Under the pieces are notes generated by a model. The model was not told the DNA's origin and ran no database searches. It worked only from the letters and a program-made list of their open reading frames with translations. A stretch of DNA of 64,000 nucleotides from Gordionus sp. m RMFG-2023 (taxonomy: Eukaryota > Nematomorpha > Gordioida > Chordodea > Parachordodidae), in assembly GCF_954871325.1 (NCBI RefSeq), contig NC_088776.1, positions 46,704,569 to 46,768,568 on the forward strand. The letters are read 5' to 3'. This document shows positions 34,101 to 44,764 of this stretch, one piece after another (position 1 is the first letter of the stretch; every line of letters begins with the position of its first letter). The translations under genes and the position numbers were made by a program.

Positions 34101-36395
34101 GGTTTTATGGGGCACTAAATCGAAATTATTTTTATACTAGGAAGCTGTATAGACGGCTAAACAAATTTTTGCTCAGATATAAGATGAGTCGTGACATGGC
34201 TTAAGGTTATATTTTAAAAAAAATACCTAGAAATAGTAAGGCGTTTTTTTACAGACAAAGAAACGAAAAAGTAACATTTACAGTACTGGTAAATATATAT
34301 GCTCCCGACAATGTACGTAATCAATTATTAATGTTTCTTTCAATCCGCGAAGTTTTAGTATATATATTAAAAATTACTCAAAAATTCATGACAAAATTGT
34401 CTGAAATTTATATAATAGGTATTCATACTAGAAAAAATCGTCGGCAATAATCAGATTTTCAAATATTAATCAAATTAGCGCAACAAATTTTGATATTCAA
34501 TCTTTAAATAATTTATTATGATGCATTTTAAAATTTTAAAGACAGATTTTATCGGAAATATATTTTAGTATATCTGTTATTATCTATCCGCTCGCCCATC
34601 CGCCCATGATATTTATATAAAAAATCACTGGTGCTCCCCTTTTAGACTAATACCCAGTGTCATTTTCAGATCTCTATCACACATATTGCATGAATACGCA
34701 CATTGCCGGTAACAATATGTGCTTACATTATTCATACCAGTATTAGATGAAGAGGGCAAATATTGTTCCTTTTCGAAGTCTGAGTCAAGTTCGCTAACAC
34801 CTTTATTTTTCTAGAAAATATATTAATGCATGTTGAGCTTATAAAAAGAGATATTATATAAATTAAAAATTAAGGATAGACAATGACTTTTCCAAGGAAG
34901 CAAAAATGCTCAGAACGTTGAAATTTATTCAGTTAAACAGATATTTACCACAATACCTCTTATATTATGCTTCTAGAGAGTAGGGAGTACATATATATGT
35001 CGCAACTGGAAACGGAATCCATGAGGACTGAGAATCTCGCATTTTTAAATCATTTATTGAGGGTGTTTATTTTAAAAAAATTTGATTTGACCAGAAATGC
35101 TTTATGTGGAATTTCGAGCAATGTTACCATTAACTTTTGACCTACTCTTAATTTATATTACTTATTTAATCAATTTTTTATATAAATTTTAAAAAAATAT
35201 AGGGAAAGTTTTATAACAAAATTGTCTAAAATTTACAGTGAGGGTACTATATACACGTTGGAACGCATTTCCATTCATCAGATTTTTTAAATTTATAAAT
35301 TTTCCTTAATTAAAGATTCAAGATTGATATTCCGTGTCATGGATCCCCTATCCCGTTAAGTTATATATTATCGAGAAGCGAAACTAAATCCAGGCGTATT
35401 ATCTCTAAATTATTTTTTCTTATGTAAATTTTACGCGCTTAACATATTTTCTACTTTGTATATTCATTTATTCTTTTTAGCATGCTTAAATAGAGGGATC
35501 CAAATCGTAATGAATATCGGTTCGGTTCAGGTAAAATAACGATTCATAGTTCAGGTTCAGTTAGTAAAGAATAATAATATAAGCTCGGTTTAATCCTTTA
35601 AATCGGTGTATTCGATTTATGTAAAAAAATAGGAATATTTTTTTAAAATTTATTACTATTCTCTAAAATGAATAATTGAGCCCTAGATAATTAAAATATA
35701 TTCAAGATTTTCTTTGTCAAATTATATCTATAAAAAGGAAGAATAAACTTCAGGGCAGAGAACACTTCTATATGCTAACTTGGGTAGCGGGAACCGTCAA
35801 TTAGTGAAATAGAAAAATTTCTAAAAATAATTATTGATACTTTTTAGTCGAGACTCATTATTATTCATCTTTATAAGAATTAAAATATCAAAAGGTTCAA
35901 CCCGGTTCACAGGCATTTTTAGCTATTGGGTTTCGCTTTAGTTAATTATAGTGGTTATTACCGGTTTAACTGTTCGGTTCAGGGTTGGTTTGAATCCCTG
36001 CTTAATGACAAATAGAAAACCTGAAACTGAAAATGACTTTAAAATTCGGATTGGGACCTTATTTAGAGTAATTAGTTAAAAAAAATTCCTCTTATCGTAA
36101 TCAATAGTTTTAAAAAAAATAGGCTATGTTCTTAATTTAAAGGCCTTTAATATCAAAAATATTTTTTCATTGATTTCCGATGCAAAAATTTAATAACATC
36201 AGTATCCTGATTTTCCGCCTTATTTGTTTTGCTATTAGCACCTTCGCGTAGGTAGGTTGGAACAATAAATAATTCATCATCGATTCCCGTATTATTTGTA
36301 CCCGAAGTTTTGTTAATGAAAGTAGAATCATCAATTGGAATCGAGTTTGTTAGGAGGGCCAATAGAAATAAAGCGGCCAAAATTGATAATAACTT
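31132..36395 (-). CDS. Unrecognised secreted or membrane-anchored acidic protein with cysteine cluster (first exon missing)
   Basis: Six exons join in phase on the minus strand: 36395-36198, 34810-34654, 33563-33509, 32464-32290, 31762-31610 and 31548-31132 (stop). An alternative last acceptor at 31531 is also in frame. About 384 residues. The first placed exon opens with a hydrophobic run KLLSILAALFLLALLTNS, like a signal peptide lacking only its initiator Met, which must come from an upstream exon. Exon 2 carries YCYRQCAYSCNMC (C-x3-C-x3-C-x2-C). Exons 4-5 are charged (KDIGKKVHTLKNPHFI; EEITEDYRDLYEREN). The last exon is a Ser/Thr/Glu-rich, mucin-like acidic tail. I do not recognise the family. 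The Cys spacing loosely recalls small disulfide domains but is not diagnostic. The first intron holds the MITE at 35493-36000. Confidence 0.5.
32700..32714 (+). repeat. Poly-G run
   Basis: A run of about twelve G in very AT-rich sequence, within the intron between exons at 33509 and 32464. Similar runs occur at about 37613, 12721 and 63332. Their strand and position are unrelated to genes. Confidence 0.8.
35493..36000. mobile_element. Non-autonomous hAT-like MITE with GGTTCGGTTCAG motifs
   Basis: The left end GAGGGATCCAAA and right end TTTGAATCCCTG are inverted repeats. Subterminal GGTTCGGTTCAG motifs occur at both ends (35520, 35970). Flanks CTTAAATA and CTTAATGA agree in 6 of 8 positions. 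No coding sequence. Located in the first placed intron of the minus-strand secreted-protein gene. A right end of the same type (TTTGGATCCCTG) remains at about 55735. Confidence 0.6.
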
Positions 36396-38354
36396 CTATT
36401 ATTGGTTATAAGATAAAAAAAATTGCTTTATAGTTAATTAAATATTTAAATATATTAAATGACTTCTTATTTAAGATTTTAAAAAAAGAATTTTTATTGA
36501 TTTTATTTTGAGATTAAATCAAACTAAACGTTACTATATTGATAGATGGATAGACTTTAATATAAAAAAAGAAAATTATGTAAATATCTATATTATAATT
36601 TATTGAACCTTATTAGATCAAATTACTTAGACAAAAAATTTCATTGCAAAATATTTCTTAAAAAAAAGAGTTTCAAAGATGTACCCGAGAAAGCGCTGGG
36701 AAATTCGTCATCTTATTTATTGAGCTGGAAAGGCTATAAATGTGTATTATGTGTAAATAAATACCATTTATTAATTTTATAGACTATAGAAAAATATAAA
36801 AAGTTGGCGAGCCTATTTAAAACCAAATGTTATGTTTTTACTATTATCATCAATATCTTCGATATTTAGTTTACCTTCTTTGATAAAATAATACGGTAAT
36901 TTCCTTAATAACAAATTCGTATAAATGGGTATCTTTTTCACCTTATTTTATTTGAAATAATAATGAATAAATTCACACGATTAGAGATAAAATATAAAAA
37001 TTAATTTTATAATGTATTTTGTCATCTTTAAAACCAAATATTATTCAATTTTATAAATTTTAATATAAATATTATTTTATCACAAACAAAAGTTCAAACT
37101 TTACATATTTGATATTCAGAAATGTAAGCTTTTAAATAAAAGAAATTGAGCCGTTCAAACGTTTACAGTAACGTCACTAGAATTTTGCCTCAAGTAGGAG
37201 GAGGAGGGGGAGTTTTATATAATATATAAAGATCTGCCACCCCACCACCGAATAGGAGCTATTTTTCATTTTCTAAATAACTTGGCCCATAAAGGTATTT
37301 GGTTAAATTTTTAACTTTATGAAAGAGCTAATGCCCACTTGTCTCCTCTCCTCATTTTATGATATTGATATCTTGTCAATATTAAGTTAAAAGACGACTA
37401 CTAAAATTGTGGAAAGTTAAATTTTATATCTAATATTTTTATTTAATCTAACTAACATAGATTTTTCATCAATTTTATAATAAATAATACGGTATCCCTA
37501 TCCACGTACTTCTATCATGGGGGCAGGGAGAGGATATGATGCATAATCGTCATTCAAATAAAAGGGAGTAAGGGAGTTGCAAAGAGGCTATCGTCAGAAT
37601 CAAATTGGGAAAGGGGGGGGGGAGGTATAGCCGTAAAGGGAGGGATATGCTAATTTTGATGTGAATTTTCTTGTTTTGCTGCTAATTTTTATTTCACTGT
37701 TTTGTTAACTTTTTGATTAGATGGGTTGAGGAAAGGTGATGGGTAGAAAGAGATAGAAGAAAAGGTAGGGGGTAGAGGGAAATGCCGTAATTATCTAGGG
37801 GAAGGGGTGTCTAGAAGTGTCTGTCCATATCTCATTTGTATATTTTTTGAGTATGCCTAGATTGCAATTTTTTAAACAGGTTTAAGTGATGAGAGTGAGA
37901 GCTATCCAGGTGATGCCACTGATTACAAATAAAGAAATTATGTTTGTTTGTTTAAGATTTTTACCAAAAACAGCGAACAATTTTAGATTTAGAGATAGAT
38001 AAATATATAAATCTAGATGTTGAAGATTTTGTATTTGCTAAAGAAAGTTAAACTCAGAGGTTAATGCATTCCTATGCCAAACTAAAAGTGGCAATCAATA
38101 GAATCACTATAAATAGAACTAATTAATGAATGGGTTTCAATCATGATTCCAGTTATTTCGACATATTTAGTAAAAGTCTGTAGTCATCAAGTAAAATACC
38201 ATTATCTAATTTAAGCAAACAATTAGTAAATGTAATTTGGTTTACAGCTATGATGCATAAAAAGTTGAAAAACATATGAAATAAATTATATTATATAATG
38301 CCATATAAAAAGGGAATATAATGTATAATATAATTGTAAGGCTATTAAAGATGG
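36396..38354. other. Non-coding stretch, location of the missing first exon of the secreted-protein gene expected
   Basis: No clear exon. A weak candidate first exon on the minus strand is at 36703-36677 (Met then TNFPALSR before GTACAT), in phase with the exon at 36395, but I do not rely on it. A G10 run occurs near 37613. Confidence 0.35.
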
Positions 38355-38548
38355 CAGGGACCTGCAGAGATACCATTTTACGGTAGGGCCCGATTTTTAA
38401 AAAAAAAAATTTTCAGGCCATACCCGGATTTTTTTTAAAAAATGGTTTGAAATATACTGCCCGGCCCGGCCCTACTCGGGTATTTTTTTAAAAATATTTT
38501 TTAGGCCCGGTCCGGCTGGGTATATTTAGCCGGGCCTGCAGGTCTCAG
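38355..38548. mobile_element. CGGGCC-family MITE
   Basis: 194 bp with ends CAGGGACCTGCAG and CTGCAGGTCTCAG and internal GGCCCGG motifs, as in the elements at 6191 and 13761. No clear target duplication, no coding content. Confidence 0.75.
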
Positions 38549-38734
38549 ATATATAGAGATAGTTACTGAAATTTAAAATAATTTATGTAACGTTAACATC
38601 TAAAATATATCCTTATCTACATTTTCTTAACACCATTTCTATATCAGTAGCTCTCTTTATTGGGCGATATATAATTAATTATTTATTGTAGAAAAACATG
38701 TTTAATAATGATTGTAACATATACCCTGCATTCC

Positions 38735-38800
38735 TTTATGTCATTGATTCATAACTATAACTGCTATTATGTCATTGATTCATAACTATAACTGCTATTT
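38735..38800 (+). repeat. 31-bp tandem duplication
   Basis: TATGTCATTGATTCATAACT followed by ATAACTGCTAT occurs twice in direct tandem. Confidence 0.85.
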
Positions 38801-38879
38801 TTTAACTTAGATTTTATAAACAGTAGTTTATTAAGGTAAATTTAAAAAACCGATTATAAAAATTTATAATTATATAATA

Positions 38880-39335
38880 TCTAAAAAGTAATCGTTACTT
38901 TTAAGAAGTAACAAATAGATTATTTCTCGTTACTTTTTGCAAAAAAAATAAGAAGTTTCAATAATTTTTCTATAAATAATATATTTTAATCATGATTTCT
39001 TAATAAATCTTTAAAAAATAAATGATATTGTAGATGTTCAAAAATAAAATTACATAGGTAAGAATATAAAAAATGTTGTTAGTTTGATCTAAAATCTCGA
39101 CTACAATTAATCTAATTATTATACATAATTTAAAATATATTATAAAATAAATTAATTTCTCCTCATATATTATTTTTTAAGGTAATGAAACGTTAAAAGT
39201 TACTAGTTAGTCGTTATTCGTTGAAATAATAACTACTCTTGTTTCTTTTCAAAATAAAGTAACTAATAACACCTCCTCCCCCTCCAAAGAACGCCGTTAC
39301 TAATTACGTTATGTTACGTTGCTCAGCAATTCTTT
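38880..39335. mobile_element. Relic of the GTAACG-repeat hAT family
   Basis: Both ends are rich in GTTACTTTT/AGTAAC/CGTTAC motifs (38893-38940 and 39190-39335), like the element at 54446-55578. The middle is non-coding. Exact ends were not found. Confidence 0.5.
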
Positions 39336-40968
39336 TACTATTCTGGAAAGTTTTATATCTGGTTATATGAAATTATTAGAAATATTATTTAAATTTTTTT
39401 TTAAAAAATCATTACATTCTTAGCGGTATATTTTAGTATGCATATTTCAAGAGATATTCAAAATTTTGCATATAGACAGACACCGTTTAAGCCAAAAATT
39501 ATGTGAAATTTTTTTTTAAAAAAAAGCATGACATAATATTAATTGAAATTTAGCCAACGTTTAAAAAAATTAATTGGATTATTCTTGTATCATGTTTACC
39601 TTAAGGCTGAATATAATTTTAAAAAGAAGCCAATTTCGAATTTGACTTTATACGTTGTGATTTATAATTATAAAAAATGAAGAAGCCATTTTAAAACAAA
39701 CAATCTAGGATAACAAGATTTTATATTACAAATATTGATACAGTTTTTTTCTCCATAAGCTATATGAATGTATTAGATCTTCAAGTCTGGTTCAAAAAAA
39801 CTAAAAAAGAAAATTAATAATTCGGACCAGGCCAATTTTAGATAATTAATAATCGTATAATGGAGAGTTTAATATTCATTTACTGCTCATATTTTCAACC
39901 TTTTTCAAACAATTCTTAAAATACAGTTCAAAATTATTTAACAAATTTTAATTTCCCAAAAATATCCCCAGCGCTTTAATATATTTTTTCTTCTTCTCAA
40001 GCTGGGCCAGGTGCCAAATTTTTATTTTTATCTCTCCAGGTCTCTGAATGTAAATAATAGGTTAAAAAATTAAGAAGATAAAATTATTTTAAATATAAAA
40101 TTAAGCATTAGACCTGCTCTGAGAAAACAGTTATGTTTACAAATTGGAAATTTATATTTAAAAATCGTGATAAACTTGGATTTTATTTCTCAACAAGATA
40201 GATTAATTTAAAGATCTATCTTGTCCTGTCTCTATTAAGTTTCAAGCCGAGAGAATTTGTTCTACCCGCTCTAAAAAAATTAGCCAATTCGCAGGTCAGC
40301 ATTTCTAAAAAAACTAATGATACTAACAATCCCATGAAGTTTTTTATTTCTTTTAACCATTAGCTTATTTTGACTCAAAATAAATTTTAAATGTTTTTCA
40401 TAATATAATATGGAATATTAAAAATTAGGAGTATGAATTATTAGGATAAAAAATTTGAAATTACCTTGAATGCTTTAAGTCAAACTATAAAGTATAGTCA
40501 AGAAAGGATATTATTTAAAATATTAATAAAGTTAATTTAAATCAAAAGTTTTGCGACGTGTTTTATTTTTTAAAAATCTCAAATTTATACGAAATATTTC
40601 AAAAATGTAATAATTATTTTTATTTTTTTTTTCAAAAATGATCATTTTTGTTTATTATGATGATTTTTTTATTATCAACTCTGATTTATAAAATTCAAAC
40701 ATTTTTTTGTTTGAAACATATTAAAATAATAATAATGTTTTTAAAAAATTATATATTATATTTCATAGCTTTAAACTATATTTTTATTACTAAAAAAAAG
40801 ATAAAGATAATTCCTCATAAACATATATATTTGGGAATAATAAAAGTAGCAGTACTCAATTTAATTTTCATCATATATTTCATTAATAAATAATGATATA
40901 ATGATATAATAATCTACTAATTGATATATTATTTTATTATACATCATATAACTAACTAATGCCCTTTT
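39336..40968. other. Non-coding stretch with an old CGGGCC-family end
   Basis: At about 39980-40046 GCTGGGCCAGG and CCAGGTCTCTG look like the right end of a decayed CGGGCC-family copy. Plus-strand frame 40648-40893 is a hydrophobic low-complexity translation of T-rich DNA, not a credible gene. Confidence 0.4.
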
Positions 40969-41029
40969 AGAGCAAGGTGTTATTTTTTTTTGAATTCCTC
41001 GTAATTCAAAAAAAAAATGACATTGCTCT
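40969..41029. repeat. Short perfect-ended hairpin
   Basis: AGAGCAAGGTGTTATTTTTT and its near inverse ending ATGACATTGCTCT pair over about 27 bp around a 6-nt CCTCGT loop. Could be a tiny MITE or a hairpin transcript precursor. Confidence 0.55.
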
Positions 41030-42229
41030 TATCTTCCCTAAAGATACTAATACATTCCTGCCATTTATGATGATGTATTAAGAAATGTAAAGATCACGTG
41101 AGAAATAAAATTAAAACTAGGGAAACTACATATAATGCCTATAAAGCAAAGAAGAACCATCTTCGACAGCTTAGGCATATATTACAAGGATGAGTGGAAA
41201 ACTAGATGTTTAAGGATAAAAGGAGAGATTTTCTAAAATGAGATATGGAGCATGTGATAAACAAAGATAATTGACATGAATAACGCGCAAAAAAGGAGAG
41301 GCATTCATATTTGAAAAAAGATAACCTTTTAAAGTTGGCTTTTAGATATAAATTAAAAAGATGAAATTATAAGGTTATTGAATATTATGATATACATAAA
41401 AATTCACGTGATTATTTAATATTACCACAAGTTTACAGGTTAGGTTATGAAATATTTATTTTGGCAATATCTATTTTTATAATATATATTTTTTTATAAT
41501 GTATTTACCTATATGGTCCAATTTAATTTTCAATTTTTGAATTAAATCTTCTTTTTTTAAATAATCAAAAAATTATTAATAAAAGATAATGATGAACGCC
41601 AACGCTTCTTTCCTAAATTTTAATTATTGAGTTTTAAAAACTATTGGCCAGGACAGAAAAACAGATAGAAATGTATAAAATAATTAACTAGTCAGGCTTA
41701 ATTAATTTTTATTATGAGAGATTGGAACTGAAACCGGAAATTTATATTTTTAGACAGAAACTTTAAAAAAAAATTATGGCAATAAATTTTTAATTTAATA
41801 AATAAATTTTATAATTTTATTTCTATTTTTTTAATTGCAAATTAAATTTCGTTTTTTTTCTTCCTCTTTCCATCTTTAATATCTAATTCGTATAATTAAA
41901 TTTATATGTTACTCTTCTGAAAAAAATCAGATATATTTTTTTTTCTGGAAGTTAAAACCTTTAAACGCTATAAAAATTTAGTTATTTATAATATCTTAGA
42001 AATTAAAAATTATTTTGATATTTATTTATTTCATTAAATTTAAAAATTTGGACAGTTACTGAAGCCTAACCCCTCTCCCTTCCCCTCCTAAATAGGAATA
42101 AAGAAGTTCATCCAAATTATAGTAAATTAGCAAAAATAAAGTATGAAGATATAAATTAGCATAACTCTCAAACCACCTTTACATTGATTTATCACCTCTC
42201 TTCATTTTATAGGCGATTGACGATCAGGC
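41030..42229. other. Degenerate coding-like patch in otherwise non-coding sequence
   Basis: At 41100-41370 the plus strand has a Lys/Arg-rich, stop-interrupted frame (RETTYNAYKAKKNHLRQLRH) that looks like decayed protein-coding DNA. I cannot assign it. The remainder shows nothing. Confidence 0.3.
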
Positions 42230-42568
42230 TTATATCAATTCTGGTATATTAAATAAGAATCTAAAATGATCTTTAAAATTAAAAAATTTAATCTCAAATT
42301 CTTTTTGAGGATCATGCATAGGCGTGTCATCTTCTTCATAAGAAAATTGTTTTTGGACTTTTCTTCTACGAATTAATGTTATCGAAGGAAAGCACTGTTC
42401 TTCTAAACTTATTTCCAATTCCTGCTCAAGCTCCTTCTCGGAGTCAAGGGAATTCTGAAGGTCGTTTTCCTTAAAGCGCTCTAAAATATCTTGCATGCTT
42501 TCTATAAGTGTAATGGCTTTTTCCAATTTAATATTGTCATTTTGCATCACTTTACTTACTAAATTCAC
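42230..42568 (-). mobile_element. ZMYM1-like hAT transposase fragment
   Basis: Open frame KLEKAITLIESMQDILERF, then IRRRKVQKQFSYEEDD, then KEFEIKFFNF and FRFLFNIPELI. This is the linker and following block of DUF4371/ZMYM1-type hAT proteins (RRKKQFSYE.D...P...F...FF...). The frame starts after an AG at 42570, so an exon of a domesticated gene is conceivable. However, expected residues between FF and the FRFLFNIP block are missing and no neighbouring exon was found, so I treat it as a fragment. Confidence 0.6.
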
Positions 42569-42569
42569 C

Positions 42570-43670
42570 TGAGTTAATATATCAAATCAGATAAGAGTTA
42601 CTAAAAGTGGAAATTGTTATAATCCTATAGCCAATGAAATGACTCGTGTGCAGCATTTGGGGTCATTAGTTCTTACCTCTATTAATGCATTGTAAATATC
42701 ACCAACCTAGTTTCCAATGGCTTATACACTCTCCACCTTACACCTATTGCGTTTCAGGTAACGAGTTTAACGTAAAATTATTCATATAATCTAAATTTGT
42801 CGTCGCAGTCGAAACAAAAAAATAGAATAAATATTCATTGAAGAACGCTGAAAAATAATTCTGCGACTAATGATGAACGTGCTAATATAAAACGCTCTCT
42901 CATTTATTTGTAATATTTTAATAATTAATGGGCCACCCGGCTAAGCAAGGATTTATATATTTCTTTACATGATAAAAATACTTTCACAATCTTGAACTTA
43001 TATCTATAGATTTAAATGGGAAAAAAATAATATTTAATGAATATTTTTATATATTTTTTATATATAATTTAACATTTTACCTATATTTTTTATTATATTA
43101 GTATTAATATTCCTTAATATATATTTATTTAAATTATATGCTCGTATATGAGATAAAATGAATTTTGCATTCAAATATTTTTATTTTAAGACAATAAAAC
43201 GTTAAATAAAAGTATATCAAAATATATCTAAAAATTATCTAAACAGATACCTCTAAAATAGTATCTAAATATAGATACAGATTATCGGTATCTATATCTT
43301 GATACTATTTTAGATACTTTAACAACTCTGCAAGCAAGGGATTATTCTTTTTTTATAGACATGAATTAATTTTGAAAAATGGTTTGGCATTTATAGCCAT
43401 CATATATATAAAACAAAAAGTTTGATTTATATTTTAATAAAAAAAACTTCATTTATTTTTAAGTTAAGAAATTTGATTTTTTTTTATCGTTGATATATTA
43501 CTATTCTACCATATTTGTCGACAGAATATGAAGTTCATAATCGTTACCTTGGAAATCGTATTCAAAATAGAATTATTAACTTGATAGGAGATAAAATCGT
43601 AGAAAAAAAAATTGTTGATTAAAAACTCAATATATTTTTACGTATTAGACTGAACAGACATTAGCTACGA
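42570..43670. other. Non-coding stretch
   Basis: No supported feature. Confidence 0.4.
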
Positions 43671-43679
43671 GAAACAATT

Positions 43680-43865
43680 AACCGAGTTATACGATACGTA
43701 GAATTTAACCACAACTCCGTTGAAATAAATGAGCAATTTTTTGGCTTTCTAAAAATTTATTCAAGTACTGGCCGGGCCTTGCTTGAAGCATTTTTATCAT
43801 TATCTAAAAAATCAAATATGAAAGGATGTTATAAATGAGTTCAAGCCAATACCATTGATGCACAA
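43680..43865 (+). mobile_element. DUF4371/ZMYM1-type hAT fragment
   Basis: Plus strand codes VIRYVEFNHNSVEINEQFFG, then FLKIYSSTGRALLEAFLS. This matches the family block (RYV......I.E.FLGF......TG.AL...IL) that carries the first catalytic region. It ends abruptly shortly before the MITE at 43924. Confidence 0.6.
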
Positions 43866-43923
43866 AATTATTTTAAGCAAATAAATTTATTTAGATATAA
43901 ATATTCCGCTAACATTTAATGGA

Positions 43924-44759
43924 TAGGGGAGACTGGGGTTAGTCGAACCTATTTTTACAAAATTGCCTACAGCTCCTGGTTTTTTTATATAATATAAAAA
44001 ATAGTATATGATTAGATACCTAAAACTATACTCTATAAAGATGCCTTATAAAAAAATTTAAGAATATGATCATTTTTTTTTAATTTTATTTTTTTGTAAA
44101 AGTGAAAATTTTGTCCAACATTCCCCAATAGCCGGGTGAGGCAACCACTTCAAGGGGCTTCCTAAACCATTAATTTTTTAAGGCCATAAGAAATGCATTT
44201 ATAATTAATTAATTTTATTGTTCAAAATATCATAATATATATAAATTAAAGCTATTAATTTTGGTTAATTTAATAAACATTTTGGACATTAAGAAATAAA
44301 AATCTTAAGGAGAGATTATGATTTCTTAGCATAAATCCTAAATACCAATCATAAAACAGCCATGAAATTTCCTTTTTAAGATTTTGAAATTTTTTTCATT
44401 ATTAATTGCCATAATTGACGTGTATGGTTTAGCAAGTCCCGCTAGCTCTAAATTGAATAATTGAAATAATATCTAGATATAATAAATACTCAAAATATTT
44501 CCCAAATTATAGAAGAGTGTTTAAACTTTGCTATATAATTTAATTTACATATAAATGATTATATATTTTAATAAAAATTAAAATTCTGTCATGTAAAAAT
44601 CTTTTGAAAATAATTAAATATTTCAAAAGATTTTTTGTCTATAGATGTAAACTAATAAAAATATATTGGGTTAAAATTTTAACCTTCTGGTGTATTTAAT
44701 TTTAAAATGAGATTAATTGGTTTGCCAAGCCTCGGGGTTTATAACCCCAGTCTCCCCTA
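43924..44759. mobile_element. 836-bp MITE with perfect 18-bp inverted repeats, TA-bounded
   Basis: TAGGGGAGACTGGGGTTA (43924-43941) is exactly inverted at 44742-44759. The outermost TA at both sides fits a TA target duplication as in Tc1/mariner-like elements, in contrast to the 8-bp duplications of the hATs here. No transposase is recognisable inside. A remnant of the same end sequence may lie at about 45165-45185. Confidence 0.75.
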
Positions 44760-44764
44760 AATTA

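Noticed and set aside
34654-34706. Reading the YCYRQCAYSCNMC exon as a ShK-type or other named disulfide domain
   Set aside because: Only the last cysteine spacing is similar and the remaining cysteines of that fold are missing, so I left it unassigned.
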